Assembly: GCF_020148005.1 (NCBI RefSeq)
Contig: NZ_JAGXFD010000001.1
Coordinates: 614,115-671,541 of the forward strand
DNA from: Modicisalibacter tunisiensis
GTDB lineage: Bacteria > Pseudomonadota > Gammaproteobacteria > Pseudomonadales > Halomonadaceae
Length of the DNA stretch: 57,427 bases
Reading direction: 5' to 3'
Position numbers and translations under genes: made by a program. The notes under the pieces were generated by a model. That model was not told the origin of the DNA and did not search any database. It saw only the letters and a list, made by a program, of their open reading frames with translations. Of this stretch, positions 43,141 through 52,751 are shown piece after piece. How positions within the stretch are numbered: the first letter of the stretch is position 1; the number at the start of each line of letters is the position of its first letter.

Positions 43141-44897
43141 ACGCCCTGCTGAATCACCTACGCACCCAAAGCACCGCCCCGCTGGCACACACCTTTATCA
43201 TCGGCGCAGGCGACGGCAGCCAGCTAACCCAATGGCGTGACCTCAACAGCGAACACCTGCATCTGGCGGAAGCCCACCCTGCCCACGCCGAGGCGCTACA
43301 GCAGCACATCCAGGACCACCCGCAGGAACACCTCTACCTGGGGGCCATTACCGCTGAAGCTCAGGAAACCGCCACCCTGCATCGGCTCACGCTGCCGCAG
43401 TTCAGCAGCCTGAACGCCCCCACGGGCCTGACCGAACGGCTGCCCAACGTCAGTGTACAAGGCACTGAAACCGTGCCCGCCCAGCCATTAGCCACTTGGC
43501 TAACCCAAGCAGAGCTGGACCCCAATGCTACCCACACCCTGGTGATCAACGCCCCCGGCCAGGCCCACGCGCTGCTAACCGCCACGCCCGACGAGCTGCT
43601 GCACGCCGTCACCTGGATAGTGGTCAACACCGCCGATGAAGCACTGTTCGAGAACGATGTGGACAGCGCCACGCTGGACTCCGCCCTGACCCAGCGCGGT
43701 TACGCCTGCGTCGCAGAAGACGACACTGCCACCTACCCCACCGTGGCAAGGCTTTACCAGCGCCAACCCAGCGTCATCGAAAAACTCAACCTGACCGCCG
43801 AACGCGATACCCTGGCCAAGCAGCTGGAAGACACGCGCGCCAAGGCGAAGCGTGACACCGAGGCGCTCACCAAGGCACTTGAAGACGCCGAAGCCGCCCG
43901 GAACGCTGCCGAGAGTGAAGCAGAGACATTAACGACGCAGTTGAAAAAAACTAACGCGCAGGCGCAGAGCGACGCAGAGAAACAAACTAAAGCACTGGAA
44001 GAGGCCAACAATCAGCTCGCCGAGCGCAATAAGCAACTCGAAGCCGCCAAGAGCGAGGCCACAAAGCTGGCCAAGCAGCTAGAAGAAGCCCGCGCCGCCG
44101 CCAAGAGCGAAGCCGAGAAGCTAGCTAAAGAGCTAGAAGGGGCACGTGGCACGGCGAAGAGCGAAGCAGCGCAGCAATCCCAAGCCCTGGAAGCCGCCCA
44201 AAACCAGCTAGCCGAACGCAACCAGCAGTTAGAAGAAGCCCGCAATGCCACCAAACAGCACGAAGAGGCCCGTGCCGCTGCCAAGAGCAAAGCTGAGCAG
44301 CTAGCCAAGGAACTTGAAGCAGCCCGCGTCAACGCACAGGACGAAGCGACGAAGCACGCTCAAGCGCTGGAAGACGCCAAGAACCGACTCGCCGATCGCG
44401 ATAAGCAACTCGACACCGCCAAGGGCGAAGCCGAGGCACTAGCCAAGGAACTTGAAGCAGCCCGCGCCAACGCACAGAGCGAAGCAGCGCAGCAATCGCA
44501 AGCCCTGGAAGCTGCTCAAAACCAGCTAGCCGAACGCAACCAGCAGTTAGAAGAAGCCCGCAATGCCACCAAGCAACACGAAGAGGCCCGTGCCGCTGCC
44601 AAGAGCAAAGCCGAGCAGCTAGCCAAGGAACTTGAAGCAGCCCGCGCCAACGCACAGGACGAAGCGACGAAGCACGCTCAAGCGCTGGAAGACGTCAAGA
44701 ACCGACTCGCCGATCGCGACAAACAACTTGCCGAACAAAAACAAGCTTACGAAAAAGCACAGCGAGTGATCAAAAAGCACGAGATGGAAAGTCAATCATT
44801 ACAGCATCGTCAACAATTACTTCAAGACGAGCTAGTAAAAAGCGAAGCGCAAATAGACCTGATAAAAGACCTGCTGCTGAGAGAACCGGGGTTGTAA
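43137..44897 (+). CDS. Long coiled-coil protein with degenerate FkbM-like N-terminal domain
   Basis: A 586-residue protein. Residues about 18-215 resemble an FkbM-type methyltransferase fold (TFIIGAGDGSQLTQW, LAEAHPAHAEALQQHIQDH, ATHTLVINAPGQAHALL), but the usual SAM-binding and later acidic motifs are altered, so activity is doubtful. Residues about 220-560 form one long Ala/Glu/Lys/Gln heptad coiled coil with an internal duplication (DNA copies 44163-44410 and 44481-44728, 318 bases apart). The C terminus EAQIDLIKDLLL recurs in the next protein. The likely role is a scaffold or length-setting spacer for glycan assembly. It overlaps the TPR gene by 4 bases. Confidence 0.78.
   Translation: MNALLNHLRTQSTAPLAHTFIIGAGDGSQLTQWRDLNSEHLHLAEAHPAHAEALQQHIQDHPQEHLYLGAITAEAQETATLHRLTLPQFSSLNAPTGLTERLPNVSVQGTETVPAQPLATWLTQAELDPNATHTLVINAPGQAHALLTATPDELLHAVTWIVVNTADEALFENDVDSATLDSALTQRGYACVAEDDTATYPTVARLYQRQPSVIEKLNLTAERDTLAKQLEDTRAKAKRDTEALTKALEDAEAARNAAESEAETLTTQLKKTNAQAQSDAEKQTKALEEANNQLAERNKQLEAAKSEATKLAKQLEEARAAAKSEAEKLAKELEGARGTAKSEAAQQSQALEAAQNQLAERNQQLEEARNATKQHEEARAAAKSKAEQLAKELEAARVNAQDEATKHAQALEDAKNRLADRDKQLDTAKGEAEALAKELEAARANAQSEAAQQSQALEAAQNQLAERNQQLEEARNATKQHEEARAAAKSKAEQLAKELEAARANAQDEATKHAQALEDVKNRLADRDKQLAEQKQAYEKAQRVIKKHEMESQSLQHRQQLLQDELVKSEAQIDLIKDLLLREPGL
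44163..44728 (+). repeat. Internal direct repeat in the coiled-coil gene
   Basis: Two copies of about 248 bases (44163-44410 and 44481-44728) start with GAAGCAGCGCAGCAATC and end near the codons for DRDKQL. They differ at only a few positions. Together with the 70-base segment between them the period is 318 bases, exactly 106 codons, so the frame is kept. Confidence 0.9.
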
Positions 44898-44948
44898 ATC
44901 ACCAGCCGCCACGCATACCCAACAGTGGCAACCAACAAGGCAGCCGCC

Positions 44949-45947
44949 ATGACGCAACCTACATTGACCGAGTGTTACAAAGCCCATGACGGACGCGTTT
45001 CCGATAAGTGGTCGCTTTACCTGGATGAATACGAACGGCTATTCGCTCCTATCCGAAACAAGCCCATCCACCTACTCGAAATAGGCGTGCAAAACGGTGG
45101 CTCATTAGAAATTTGGGGGGAATACTTTCCCCAAGCACAAAAAATTGTCGGCTGTGACATTAACCCGGCGTGCGCACAGCTAAATTACAGAAAACCCACT
45201 ATTAATGTCGTGATCGGCGATGTCAACAAAGACGATACACTTGCCCAAGTATTCAAGCACGCCGAACAGTACGACATAGTGATTGATGATGGCTCGCATA
45301 CCAGTCAAGATATCATTCACACATTTTGTACGCTGCTCCCCCATGTAAAGCAGGGCGGTCTGTTTGTCGCCGAAGACCTGCACTGCAGTTACTGGAAAAA
45401 ATTTAACGGCGGTTTATACGAGCCACGCGCTGCCATGGCATTTTTTAAAGCTCTAGCTGATATTCCCAATTTCGAGCACTGGGGGTTAGAAGGTCACACC
45501 CGCCGCCGCGTATTGGCTCCCTTTGGCATTTCCGAAGAGCTGACTGAAACTCTGCTGACAGAAATCCACTCGGTGGAATTCATTAACTCCATGTGCGTGA
45601 TTAATCGCCAGCCAGCCGAGAAGAACGTATTAGGCCTACGATGCGTAGCAGGTGAACTGGAAGAAGTTGCATCGGTTAAACAAGTCAATGGCACTAGCAG
45701 CCCCACACCTGCTCAGCAATTCCCTGCCCCCAATACTGGTTCGCTAACAAGCAACTTACAGGAGATAACAGAAACACTGCAGGCGAAAATAGCGGAAAAC
45801 GAAGCTCAGCAGGAATTGTTAAAAAGCAAAAATAAAGAAATACAAGAACTTAATCATCTACGCGAACAAATGCATGAACAGCTGGTGCGCGCTGAAGCAC
45901 AGCTAGCGTTGCTTAAAGACCTGCTACTAGACGATTCAGTACTTTAA
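44949..45947 (+). CDS. SAM methyltransferase with C-terminal coiled coil
   Basis: A 332-residue protein. The N-terminal 215 residues are a cephalosporin-hydroxylase/CmcI-like class I methyltransferase: HLLEIGVQNGGSLEIWGEYF (SAM motif I), IVGCDINPACAQL, YDIVIDDGSHTSQDII and GGLFVAEDLHCSYWKKF. The C-terminal 75 residues (LQEITETLQAKIAENEAQQ to the end) form a coiled coil ending EAQLALLKDLLLDDSVL, which matches the end of the preceding coiled-coil protein. The two could pair through these tails. The ATG at 44949 is preferred to a GTG 24 bases earlier, since AAGG precedes it. From here base composition drops noticeably. Confidence 0.85.
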   Translation: MTQPTLTECYKAHDGRVSDKWSLYLDEYERLFAPIRNKPIHLLEIGVQNGGSLEIWGEYFPQAQKIVGCDINPACAQLNYRKPTINVVIGDVNKDDTLAQVFKHAEQYDIVIDDGSHTSQDIIHTFCTLLPHVKQGGLFVAEDLHCSYWKKFNGGLYEPRAAMAFFKALADIPNFEHWGLEGHTRRRVLAPFGISEELTETLLTEIHSVEFINSMCVINRQPAEKNVLGLRCVAGELEEVASVKQVNGTSSPTPAQQFPAPNTGSLTSNLQEITETLQAKIAENEAQQELLKSKNKEIQELNHLREQMHEQLVRAEAQLALLKDLLLDDSVL

Positions 45948-45984
45948 CGGCAATCCGGCACAGGGCATGTGAAAGGAGCATTCC

Positions 45985-46608
45985 ATGATCTCATCACTCG
46001 GGCGCTGGTGGCGTAATCGACTGCGTCCAACCACACCGCTAAGCCAATCAACCATGGAAACTACCCCGACCGAAAGCACCGCCCAGCCCGGCGAATGGGT
46101 CGCCTACGACGAGGACTTATTAGAACGCGCCCGCACTCAATGGCAGTTTGGTGACTGGGAAAGTCTGGCCAGCTTACAGCGCGACACCCTGCAGCACCAT
46201 CCCGATCGCGCCAAACTGGCTTTATTAGCCGCAGCGGGGCTGCAACAGTCAGGAAATTCAGAACAAGCGCGACAGCTTGTCCGCTTAGCCACCCAGTGGG
46301 GAGCAAGCAAAAAACTTATCGCCCAAGTGTTGATAGCAGGGGTGCATAACACGCTTGGCCGTGCCGCCGCCATTAACGGCAGCCAACAGCGGGCGCTCAA
46401 CCATTTTGAAAAGGCAGTCGCCAACGTCAACACCCAAGGCGATACACGACTATTAATTCAGGCACGCACCCGCAACGAACTGGAGCGCCTGAATATTGCT
46501 ATTGAGCCACAGGTACTTTCCCGGGTGGGACAACGCTTTGTATCTCCGCTGCATTACCAAGTACCTCATACCACCATACAAGACACTTCCAAGCCCGTTC
46601 AGAGATAG
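45985..46608 (+). CDS. Hypothetical helical (TPR-like) protein
   Basis: A 207-residue protein that starts with a short basic, amphipathic stretch (MISSLGRWWRNRLRP) able to touch a membrane or a partner. A low-complexity Thr/Ser linker and helical repeats follow (RARTQWQFGDWESLASLQRDT, RAKLALLAAAGLQQSGNSEQA, ALNHFEKAVANV) that resemble TPR units. No catalytic motif is visible. AAGGAG lies 7 bases ahead of the ATG. It lies between the methyltransferase (37-base gap) and rmlB (18-base gap), so it belongs to the same transcript. Confidence 0.75.
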   Translation: MISSLGRWWRNRLRPTTPLSQSTMETTPTESTAQPGEWVAYDEDLLERARTQWQFGDWESLASLQRDTLQHHPDRAKLALLAAAGLQQSGNSEQARQLVRLATQWGASKKLIAQVLIAGVHNTLGRAAAINGSQQRALNHFEKAVANVNTQGDTRLLIQARTRNELERLNIAIEPQVLSRVGQRFVSPLHYQVPHTTIQDTSKPVQR

Positions 46609-46626
46609 CTTAAGGAGCAGGTCAAG

Positions 46627-47706
46627 ATGCAGCAAGGGAATCCACGTACTTTCTTCATCACAGGTGGGGCAGGCTTTATCGGCTCTGCCGTTGTGCGCGA
46701 GCTAATCGCTCACACTCAGCACAACGTTATTAACGTGGACAAGCTAACCTATGCGGGCAATCTGGAGTCGCACAGCAACATAGAGCACAGTGAACGCCAC
46801 ACCTTTGTGCAGGCGGATATTTGTGATGCTGCCACCATGCAGCGGCTTTTCCAGAAACACCAGCCGGACGTGGTGATGCATTTAGCTGCCGAGAGCCACG
46901 TAGACCGTTCGATTGACGGCCCAGCAGAATTTATTCAAACCAATGTAGTAGGTACCAGCGTGCTGCTGGAAGTCGCTCGTGCCTATTGGAAAAGCCTGCA
47001 AACCAGCGCACCGGATAAAGCCGCCGGTTTCCGTTTTCATCATATTTCCACCGATGAGGTGTACGGCGACCTAGAAGGCCCGGAAGGCTTATTTACGGAG
47101 CAAACACCCTACGCCCCCAGTTCACCCTACTCCGCCAGCAAAGCCAGTTCAGACCACTTGGTGCGCGCTTGGCAGCGCACCTACGGCTTGCCCACCCTAA
47201 TTACCAACTGCTCTAATAATTACGGCCCTTACCACTTCCCTGAAAAATTGATCCCGCTGATGATTTTGAACGCATTGGCAGGCAAGCCCCTGCCGGTGTA
47301 CGGAAACGGGCAACAGATCCGCGACTGGCTATTCGTAGAAGACCACGCTCGCGCCTTGGTACAGGTAGCCACCCAAGGTGAAATTGGCGAAACCTACAAC
47401 ATTGGCGGTCGCAATGAAAAAACCAACCTGGAAGTGGTGCATACACTGTGCGACCTGCTGCAAGAGTTAGTGCCCAAAGACACTCGCTACCGCGACCTGA
47501 TTACTTTTGTAAAAGACCGTCCTGGCCACGATCTGCGCTACGCCATTGATGCCAGAAAAATAGAGCGTGAACTGGGCTGGGTGCCACAAGAAACCTTTGA
47601 AACCGGCCTGCGTAAAACCGTGCAGTGGTACCTTGCCAACGAAAGCTGGTGGCAGCGTGTGCAAGATGGCAGCTACCAAGGCGAACGCCTTGGGGCTAGC
47701 GCATGA
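46627..47706 (+). CDS. rfbB: dTDP-glucose 4,6-dehydratase RmlB
   Basis: A 359-residue extended SDR. The NAD-binding motif [18 protein letters not shown] is at about residues 9-26, then [37 protein letters not shown], and the catalytic [15 protein letters not shown] (Tyr-x-x-x-Lys, about residue 168). It converts dTDP-D-glucose to dTDP-4-keto-6-deoxyglucose, the second step toward dTDP-L-rhamnose. Length agrees with known RmlB (355-361). It overlaps the rmlD gene by 4 bases, the start of an rmlB-D-A-C cluster. Confidence 0.97.
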   Translation: MQQGNPRTFFITGGAGFIGSAVVRELIAHTQHNVINVDKLTYAGNLESHSNIEHSERHTFVQADICDAATMQRLFQKHQPDVVMHLAAESHVDRSIDGPAEFIQTNVVGTSVLLEVARAYWKSLQTSAPDKAAGFRFHHISTDEVYGDLEGPEGLFTEQTPYAPSSPYSASKASSDHLVRAWQRTYGLPTLITNCSNNYGPYHFPEKLIPLMILNALAGKPLPVYGNGQQIRDWLFVEDHARALVQVATQGEIGETYNIGGRNEKTNLEVVHTLCDLLQELVPKDTRYRDLITFVKDRPGHDLRYAIDARKIERELGWVPQETFETGLRKTVQWYLANESWWQRVQDGSYQGERLGASA

Positions 47707-48580
47707 ACATATTGATTACCGGTGCAAACGGCCAAGTAGGTTTCGAGCTACGGCGTCATTTTTCCCTAGTTGGTAATGTGCTTTCCCCTGATCGCGCCAC
47801 GCTAGACCTAGGGATGCTCAGGGCGTCGAGCGCTACCTGGCAACCCATCGCCCTAAGCTTGTTCTAAATGCAGCAGCGTATACCGCCGTCGATAAAGCTG
47901 AAAGCGAACCGGCACAGGCCGAACGGTTAAACAGCGGGCTACCGGCACAGTTAGCCGGGTATGCTGCCGCCATGGGCGCTTACTTGGTACATTACTCTAC
48001 CGATTATGTGTACCCCGGCTATGGAGAGTCCGCCTGGCATGAACGGAGCGACACACAACCGCTGAGTGTTTACGGAAAAACCAAGCTGGCTGGCGATGAA
48101 GCTGTGATGTATAGCGGCTGTCAACACCTGATTTTTCGCACCAGCTGGGTATATGCCGCCCGTGGCAAGAATTTTTTGAAATCCATGCTAACGCTAGGCC
48201 GTGAGCGCGACTCGTTGGCCGTTGTGAACGACCAAATAGGCGCCCCCACCCCAGCTCGGCTTATTGCACTCGTAACCCTTCATGCATGGCAACAACGTAT
48301 TGCATCAGGGGTTTACCATCTGGCACCTACCGGCACTACCAGTTGGCACGGCTTCGCCAGTGAAATCTTTAAGCAAGCAGAAGAAGCAGGGGTAACGCTA
48401 TCCATTTCATCTGGCCAAGTAAGCGGCATTCCCACTGAGGAATATCCCACCCCGGCCACGCGCCCATTAAACTCACGCCTAGCTCTAAACAAGCTGGAAA
48501 CTGCCCTGGGCATCACCATGCCCCATTGGAAAGATCAGCTAGCGTTGACGCTACAAGAACACCTAGAACCTTTGACCTGA
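47703..48580 (+). pseudogene. rfbD: dTDP-4-dehydrorhamnose reductase RmlD, frameshifted
   Basis: The first 37 codons ([20 protein letters not shown] to TLDLG) read in one frame, which then meets a stop after SATWQPIALSLF. From about 47811 the conserved RmlD sequence continues one frame back: DAQGVERYLATHRPKLVLNA, AAYTAVDKAESEPAQAERLN, HYSTDYVYPG, YGKTKLAGDE (Tyr-x-x-x-Lys) and the rest to 48580. One missing base near GACCTAGGGATGCTC (47807-47821) accounts for it. If real, the last step of dTDP-L-rhamnose synthesis is lost from this copy; if a sequencing error, the protein is a normal RmlD of about 292 residues. The downstream part keeps all motifs and shows no other damage. Confidence 0.9.
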
Positions 48581-48657
48581 CTCTGCATCATTGCGTAATG
48601 CGCATATATAAAAAAATTTCCATCATCCATCAAGTGAATCAACTCAAGGAAACACCT

Positions 48658-49527
48658 ATGTCTCGCAAAGGAATCATTCTGGCCGGGGGTTCCGGCACGC
48701 GCTTACACCCCATCACCCGCGGGGTTTCAAAACAGTTGCTGCCCATTTACGACAAGCCGATGATTTATTACCCCATTTCGGTACTGATGTTGGCCGGCAT
48801 CCGCGAAATCCTTGTTATTTCTACACCAGAAGATTTACCCCAATATAAAAGTTTACTAGGTAGCGGTGAAGATTTGGGCCTGCGATTTGAGTATGCCGTA
48901 CAGCCTAGCCCGGATGGCCTAGCCCAAGCGTTCATCATTGGCGAAGAGTTCATTGGCAACGACTCTGTATGCCTGGTGCTAGGCGATAATATATTCCACG
49001 GACAGCATTTCTCGGACCAGTTAACGCGCGCCAGCGATCATACCAGCGGTGCTACCGTATTTGGCTATTGGGTAACCGACCCGGAACGCTTTGGTGTGGT
49101 GGAATTTTCTGAAAATGGAAATGCCATTTCCATCGAAGAAAAACCCAAAAACCCTAAATCCAGCTATGCCGTAACGGGTCTATATTTCTACGATAACGAC
49201 GTGGTGGAAATGGCTAAAAGCGTACAGCCTTCGGAGCGCGGCGAACTGGAAATTACCAGCGTGAATAATGCCTACCTAGAGCGTGGCGATCTGCGAGTAG
49301 AGCGCCTGGGCCGAGGCTTTGCCTGGTTGGATACCGGCACGCACGACAGCCTGCTGGAAGCCAGCCAATACGTACAAACCATTGAGCACCGTCAGGGCCT
49401 AAAGGTTGCCTGCCTGGAAGAAATTGCCTGGCAACAAAAGTGGATCAGTGATGAACACCTAGCCGCACTGGCCAGCCCATTAGCTAAAACCCAGTACGGC
49501 CAATACCTGCAACGTTTGCTTAACTAA
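48658..49527 (+). CDS. rfbA: Glucose-1-phosphate thymidylyltransferase RmlA
   Basis: A 289-residue nucleotidyltransferase. The N-terminal [21 protein letters not shown] (residues 5-25) is the nucleotide-binding loop, with [10 protein letters not shown] (about 108) for metal binding, plus [20 protein letters not shown]. It forms dTDP-glucose from dTTP and glucose-1-phosphate, the first step of the dTDP-rhamnose pathway. The start at 48658 has AAGGAA upstream. The 77-base AT-rich gap after rmlD (ATATATAAAAAAATTT) might carry an extra promoter. Confidence 0.97.
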   Translation: MSRKGIILAGGSGTRLHPITRGVSKQLLPIYDKPMIYYPISVLMLAGIREILVISTPEDLPQYKSLLGSGEDLGLRFEYAVQPSPDGLAQAFIIGEEFIGNDSVCLVLGDNIFHGQHFSDQLTRASDHTSGATVFGYWVTDPERFGVVEFSENGNAISIEEKPKNPKSSYAVTGLYFYDNDVVEMAKSVQPSERGELEITSVNNAYLERGDLRVERLGRGFAWLDTGTHDSLLEASQYVQTIEHRQGLKVACLEEIAWQQKWISDEHLAALASPLAKTQYGQYLQRLLN

Positions 49528-49600
49528 AAAGCAAAGTAGCCATCAGAGGGGCCACTCGGCCCCACCGCAATGCCTTACTTATTTCTACGGTACCGTCCTC

Positions 49601-50158
49601 ATGCAGTTCGAAAAGCTCTCCATTCCCGATGTTGTGCTAATTACCCCGCAAGTATTTGGCGACGAACGAGGGTTCTTTATGGAAACCTTTCGCCAAAGCG
49701 AGTTCGAGGCCCACTGCGGCAACTACCGGTTTGTGCAGGATAACCACAGCAAATCGAAACAGGGGATTCTGCGTGGTCTTCACTACCAGCTAGAAAAACC
49801 CCAGGGCAAACTGGTACGTGTTACCCAGGGGGAAGTTTTCGATGTAGCGGTAGACCTAAGGGAAAGCAGCCCGACGTTTGGACAATGGGTGGGGGTATAT
49901 TTAAGTGCCGAGAATAAGCAGATGCTGTGGGTGCCATCGGGCTTTGCCCATGGGTTTTATGTAACGAGTGAAGAGGCTGAGTTTCAATATAAGTGCACGG
50001 ACTATTATAATCCTGGGGACGAGCACTCTATCATCTGGAACGACCCCGACATTAAAATCCAGTGGCCTACCACGTGCACACACCCTTCCCTTAGCGATAA
50101 AGACAAACTGCCACTAGCCTCTTACCAAAAAGACTCCCCCAACTTCAAAACCATTTAA
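49601..50158 (+). CDS. rfbC: dTDP-4-dehydrorhamnose 3,5-epimerase RmlC
   Basis: A 185-residue cupin-fold epimerase. Family motifs: DERGFFMETFRQSEF (about 22-36), GILRGLHYQLEKPQGKLVRV with the catalytic histidine (about 55-74), VDLRESSPTFGQW, and LWVPSGFAHGFYV with the second key residues (about 108-120). It epimerises C3 and C5 of the 4-keto-6-deoxy sugar, the third step toward dTDP-L-rhamnose. It lies 73 bases after rmlA on the same strand. Confidence 0.97.
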   Translation: MQFEKLSIPDVVLITPQVFGDERGFFMETFRQSEFEAHCGNYRFVQDNHSKSKQGILRGLHYQLEKPQGKLVRVTQGEVFDVAVDLRESSPTFGQWVGVYLSAENKQMLWVPSGFAHGFYVTSEEAEFQYKCTDYYNPGDEHSIIWNDPDIKIQWPTTCTHPSLSDKDKLPLASYQKDSPNFKTI

Positions 50159-50186
50159 TCTACCATCTCACAAGCATTTAAACATT

Positions 50187-52547
50187 ATGCAAAAATCGCC
50201 CAGCCATCTTAAAAAAGCAAACGCACTGTTCAGACAAAAAAAACTCGAAGAAGCCGAAGAGGTTTACCAAAAAGCGTTGCAAAATGCAGAAGGACCATTG
50301 ATAGACGCAATATTTTTCAACATTGAATATACTCGAAAAAAGCTTAGAGAGGAAGTGAAACAAGCCAACCCAAATGCTTTAAAAAAACCTGATTGGCTAG
50401 ACAAGGAAGTATTCGAAAAAATCGTAGATTTGGCACTGTTTGACATAAGTTTTTACGAGAAAAAATACCCTGAAATAGCAAAATCAGAAAAAAATCTACT
50501 TGCACATTACCTGACAAAAGGGGTAAAAGAAGGGTTAGATCCGTCTGAAAAATTTAACACAAAATATTACATCAATGAAAACCCTGACGTGGCAAGTGCA
50601 GAGATAAACCCTTTTATTCACTATGTCACGAGCGGCAGACATGAAGGGCGTTTTGCCAAACCCACACCTTACATAACAAAGTACAAACCAGAACCCAAAC
50701 AATATATTCCGAGAATAAAAGACTCTGCTAAAAAAACACCACAAATAATTAAGCCAATTTGTTTTTACCTACCTCAATATCATGCTATCCCCGAAAATGA
50801 TAAATGGTGGGGGGCTGGCTTCACTGAATGGACGAACGTTAAGCCAGCAAGGCCACAGTACAAGGGTCATTATCAGCCCCATATACCTCATGACGACATT
50901 GGTTATTACAACCTTTTAAGCAGCGATGCGCAAAAAAAACAAATTGAAATTGCCAAGCAATACGGCGTTGGAGGGTTTTGCTATTACTTATACTGGTTCT
51001 CTGGAAAAAGATTGCTGGAGAAACCTTTAGATAACATGCTAGCCGACCCTACAATAGACTTCCCTTTTTGCGTTTGCTGGGCAAACGAAAATTGGAGTAG
51101 GCGGTGGGATGGCTTAGATCATGACCTGCTGATGGTTCAGGATTACTCCGAAGAAGATGATATCGCTTTTATAGAAAACATCTCAAAATATCTTAAAGAC
51201 AAAAGATATATCAAAATTGATAACAAGCCGTTGATCTTGATTTATCGACCCAATCTTTTCCCTGACATGAGAGCGACTGTCAAGCGCTGGAGAGACTGGT
51301 GCTCAGAAAACGGCATCGGCGAAATCTATCTCGCATATCCTCAATCATTCGAACATGTTGATCCAGCGGTTTATGATTTTGATGCTGCCTTGGAATTTCC
51401 GCCAAATAACAGCAATCCACCCAGCATAACTAACGAAGTAACCCCTACTAACGAAGCTTTTTACTCTAAGGTTTATGACTGGAGAGTTCTGTTAGATAGA
51501 AGTGATAACTACAAAGATCCAGGGTACACATTGTTCAGAAGTACAAATCCATCATGGGACAACACTGCGCGCAAGAAAAACAAGGGCATCATATTCGAAA
51601 ATAACTGCCCGAAGCTTTTTGAAAAATACCTAACAAACGCATTTTCGGAAACGCTTGCACGACGCGAAAACGAAGATGAGAGAATTGTATTTATTAATGC
51701 CTGGAACGAATGGGCTGAAGGCGCACACTTAGAACCAGACAAAAAACATGGGTACGCTTGGCTGCAAGCTGTGCGAAACTCTCAGCTTTCGCTAAGAGAT
51801 GCTTGCAATACTAAACTTGCGATAGTCATTCACGCATTTTATACTGATGTACTTGAGGAAATTTTACATGAAATCCAATGGGCAAAAAATATAGAATCCT
51901 CTATATATATAACTACCCCGCATGAGAAAAAGAAAGACGTAGAAGATGTGGCTTCACACTTCAGCTATAAAATATTTGTCAGGGCTTATGAAAATAAAGG
52001 AAGAGACGTTCTTCCTTTTTTAAAAACCATCCCTGAAATTGCCGAAAACAATCATGAATTCTTAATAAAAATCCACACGAAAAAGTCACTCCATAGAGCT
52101 GATGGCGATAACTGGAGAAAGGACCTATATAGCCAACTGCTATCATTCCCTAAGTATGTGAGAGGACTTATTGATTTCAGAAACGAGAAAGATTTAGTCT
52201 TGATGTCGCCCGATGGAAGCCTGGTCCCTATTTCTTACTACTGGGGTGCAAATGAGGAAAACGTCTTAAAATTATGCGAGAAATACCAAATAAAATTTTC
52301 GCGAGATGGTCATTATAAATTCATAGCAGGGACAATGTTTGTTGCAAGGGTTTCGTTTTTCAAAGAATTGGTTGATAAGGAATATATCTTAAGCGATGAC
52401 TTTGATCGAGAAGCAGGTCAAGTCGATGGGACCTTAGCTCACGCCTACGAAAGGTTCTTTGGAATATTTGCATACGAAAAATCAAAAAAAATAACCAGCT
52501 TCGGGTATCAGGAAAAGGAGTTCTCTTATGCTGAAAAAACAATTTAA
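50187..52547 (+). CDS. WbsX-like (GH99-type) glycan enzyme fused to RgpF-type domain
   Basis: A 786-residue protein. N-terminal segments FDISFYEKKYPEIAK, AHYLTKGVKEGLDPS, and FIHYVTSGRHEGRF form a repeated small module seen in many glycosyltransferases. Residues about 185-535 match the WbsX/GH99-like domain (ICFYLPQYHAIPENDKWWG, GFTEWTNVKPARPQYKGHYQ, FCVCWANENWSRRWDG, INAWNEWAEGAHLEPD). From about 545 an RgpF-type rhamnan-synthesis domain follows (IVIHAFYTDVLEEILHEI, ENKGRDVLPFLKTIPE, HTKKSLHR). RgpF relatives transfer rhamnose, which fits the rml genes just upstream. The gene is much more AT-rich than the rest and lacks a strong ribosome site; it is probably foreign DNA. Confidence 0.87.
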   Translation: MQKSPSHLKKANALFRQKKLEEAEEVYQKALQNAEGPLIDAIFFNIEYTRKKLREEVKQANPNALKKPDWLDKEVFEKIVDLALFDISFYEKKYPEIAKSEKNLLAHYLTKGVKEGLDPSEKFNTKYYINENPDVASAEINPFIHYVTSGRHEGRFAKPTPYITKYKPEPKQYIPRIKDSAKKTPQIIKPICFYLPQYHAIPENDKWWGAGFTEWTNVKPARPQYKGHYQPHIPHDDIGYYNLLSSDAQKKQIEIAKQYGVGGFCYYLYWFSGKRLLEKPLDNMLADPTIDFPFCVCWANENWSRRWDGLDHDLLMVQDYSEEDDIAFIENISKYLKDKRYIKIDNKPLILIYRPNLFPDMRATVKRWRDWCSENGIGEIYLAYPQSFEHVDPAVYDFDAALEFPPNNSNPPSITNEVTPTNEAFYSKVYDWRVLLDRSDNYKDPGYTLFRSTNPSWDNTARKKNKGIIFENNCPKLFEKYLTNAFSETLARRENEDERIVFINAWNEWAEGAHLEPDKKHGYAWLQAVRNSQLSLRDACNTKLAIVIHAFYTDVLEEILHEIQWAKNIESSIYITTPHEKKKDVEDVASHFSYKIFVRAYENKGRDVLPFLKTIPEIAENNHEFLIKIHTKKSLHRADGDNWRKDLYSQLLSFPKYVRGLIDFRNEKDLVLMSPDGSLVPISYYWGANEENVLKLCEKYQIKFSRDGHYKFIAGTMFVARVSFFKELVDKEYILSDDFDREAGQVDGTLAHAYERFFGIFAYEKSKKITSFGYQEKEFSYAEKTI

Positions 52548-52751
52548 AGTCAATCTACCCGAAATCTATTTCATCGAAAATTGCGATCAAAATCTTTAGT
52601 AAAGACTTCCCAATTAACCACCACAAACCATTCGTCGAGCATAATACCTTCCCAGGTATCACTACTGCTTAGGCAGCAATCGTTTTTAGGAAGTTATTTA
52701 AACTCCAAATAACCACATCCAAACTTTCGGATCCCATAAGGTCGTGACGGA

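Noticed and set aside
44163-44728. Repeats in the coiled-coil gene as a CRISPR-like array
   Set aside because: Only two long, in-frame, coding copies; no short regular repeats or spacers, no cas genes.
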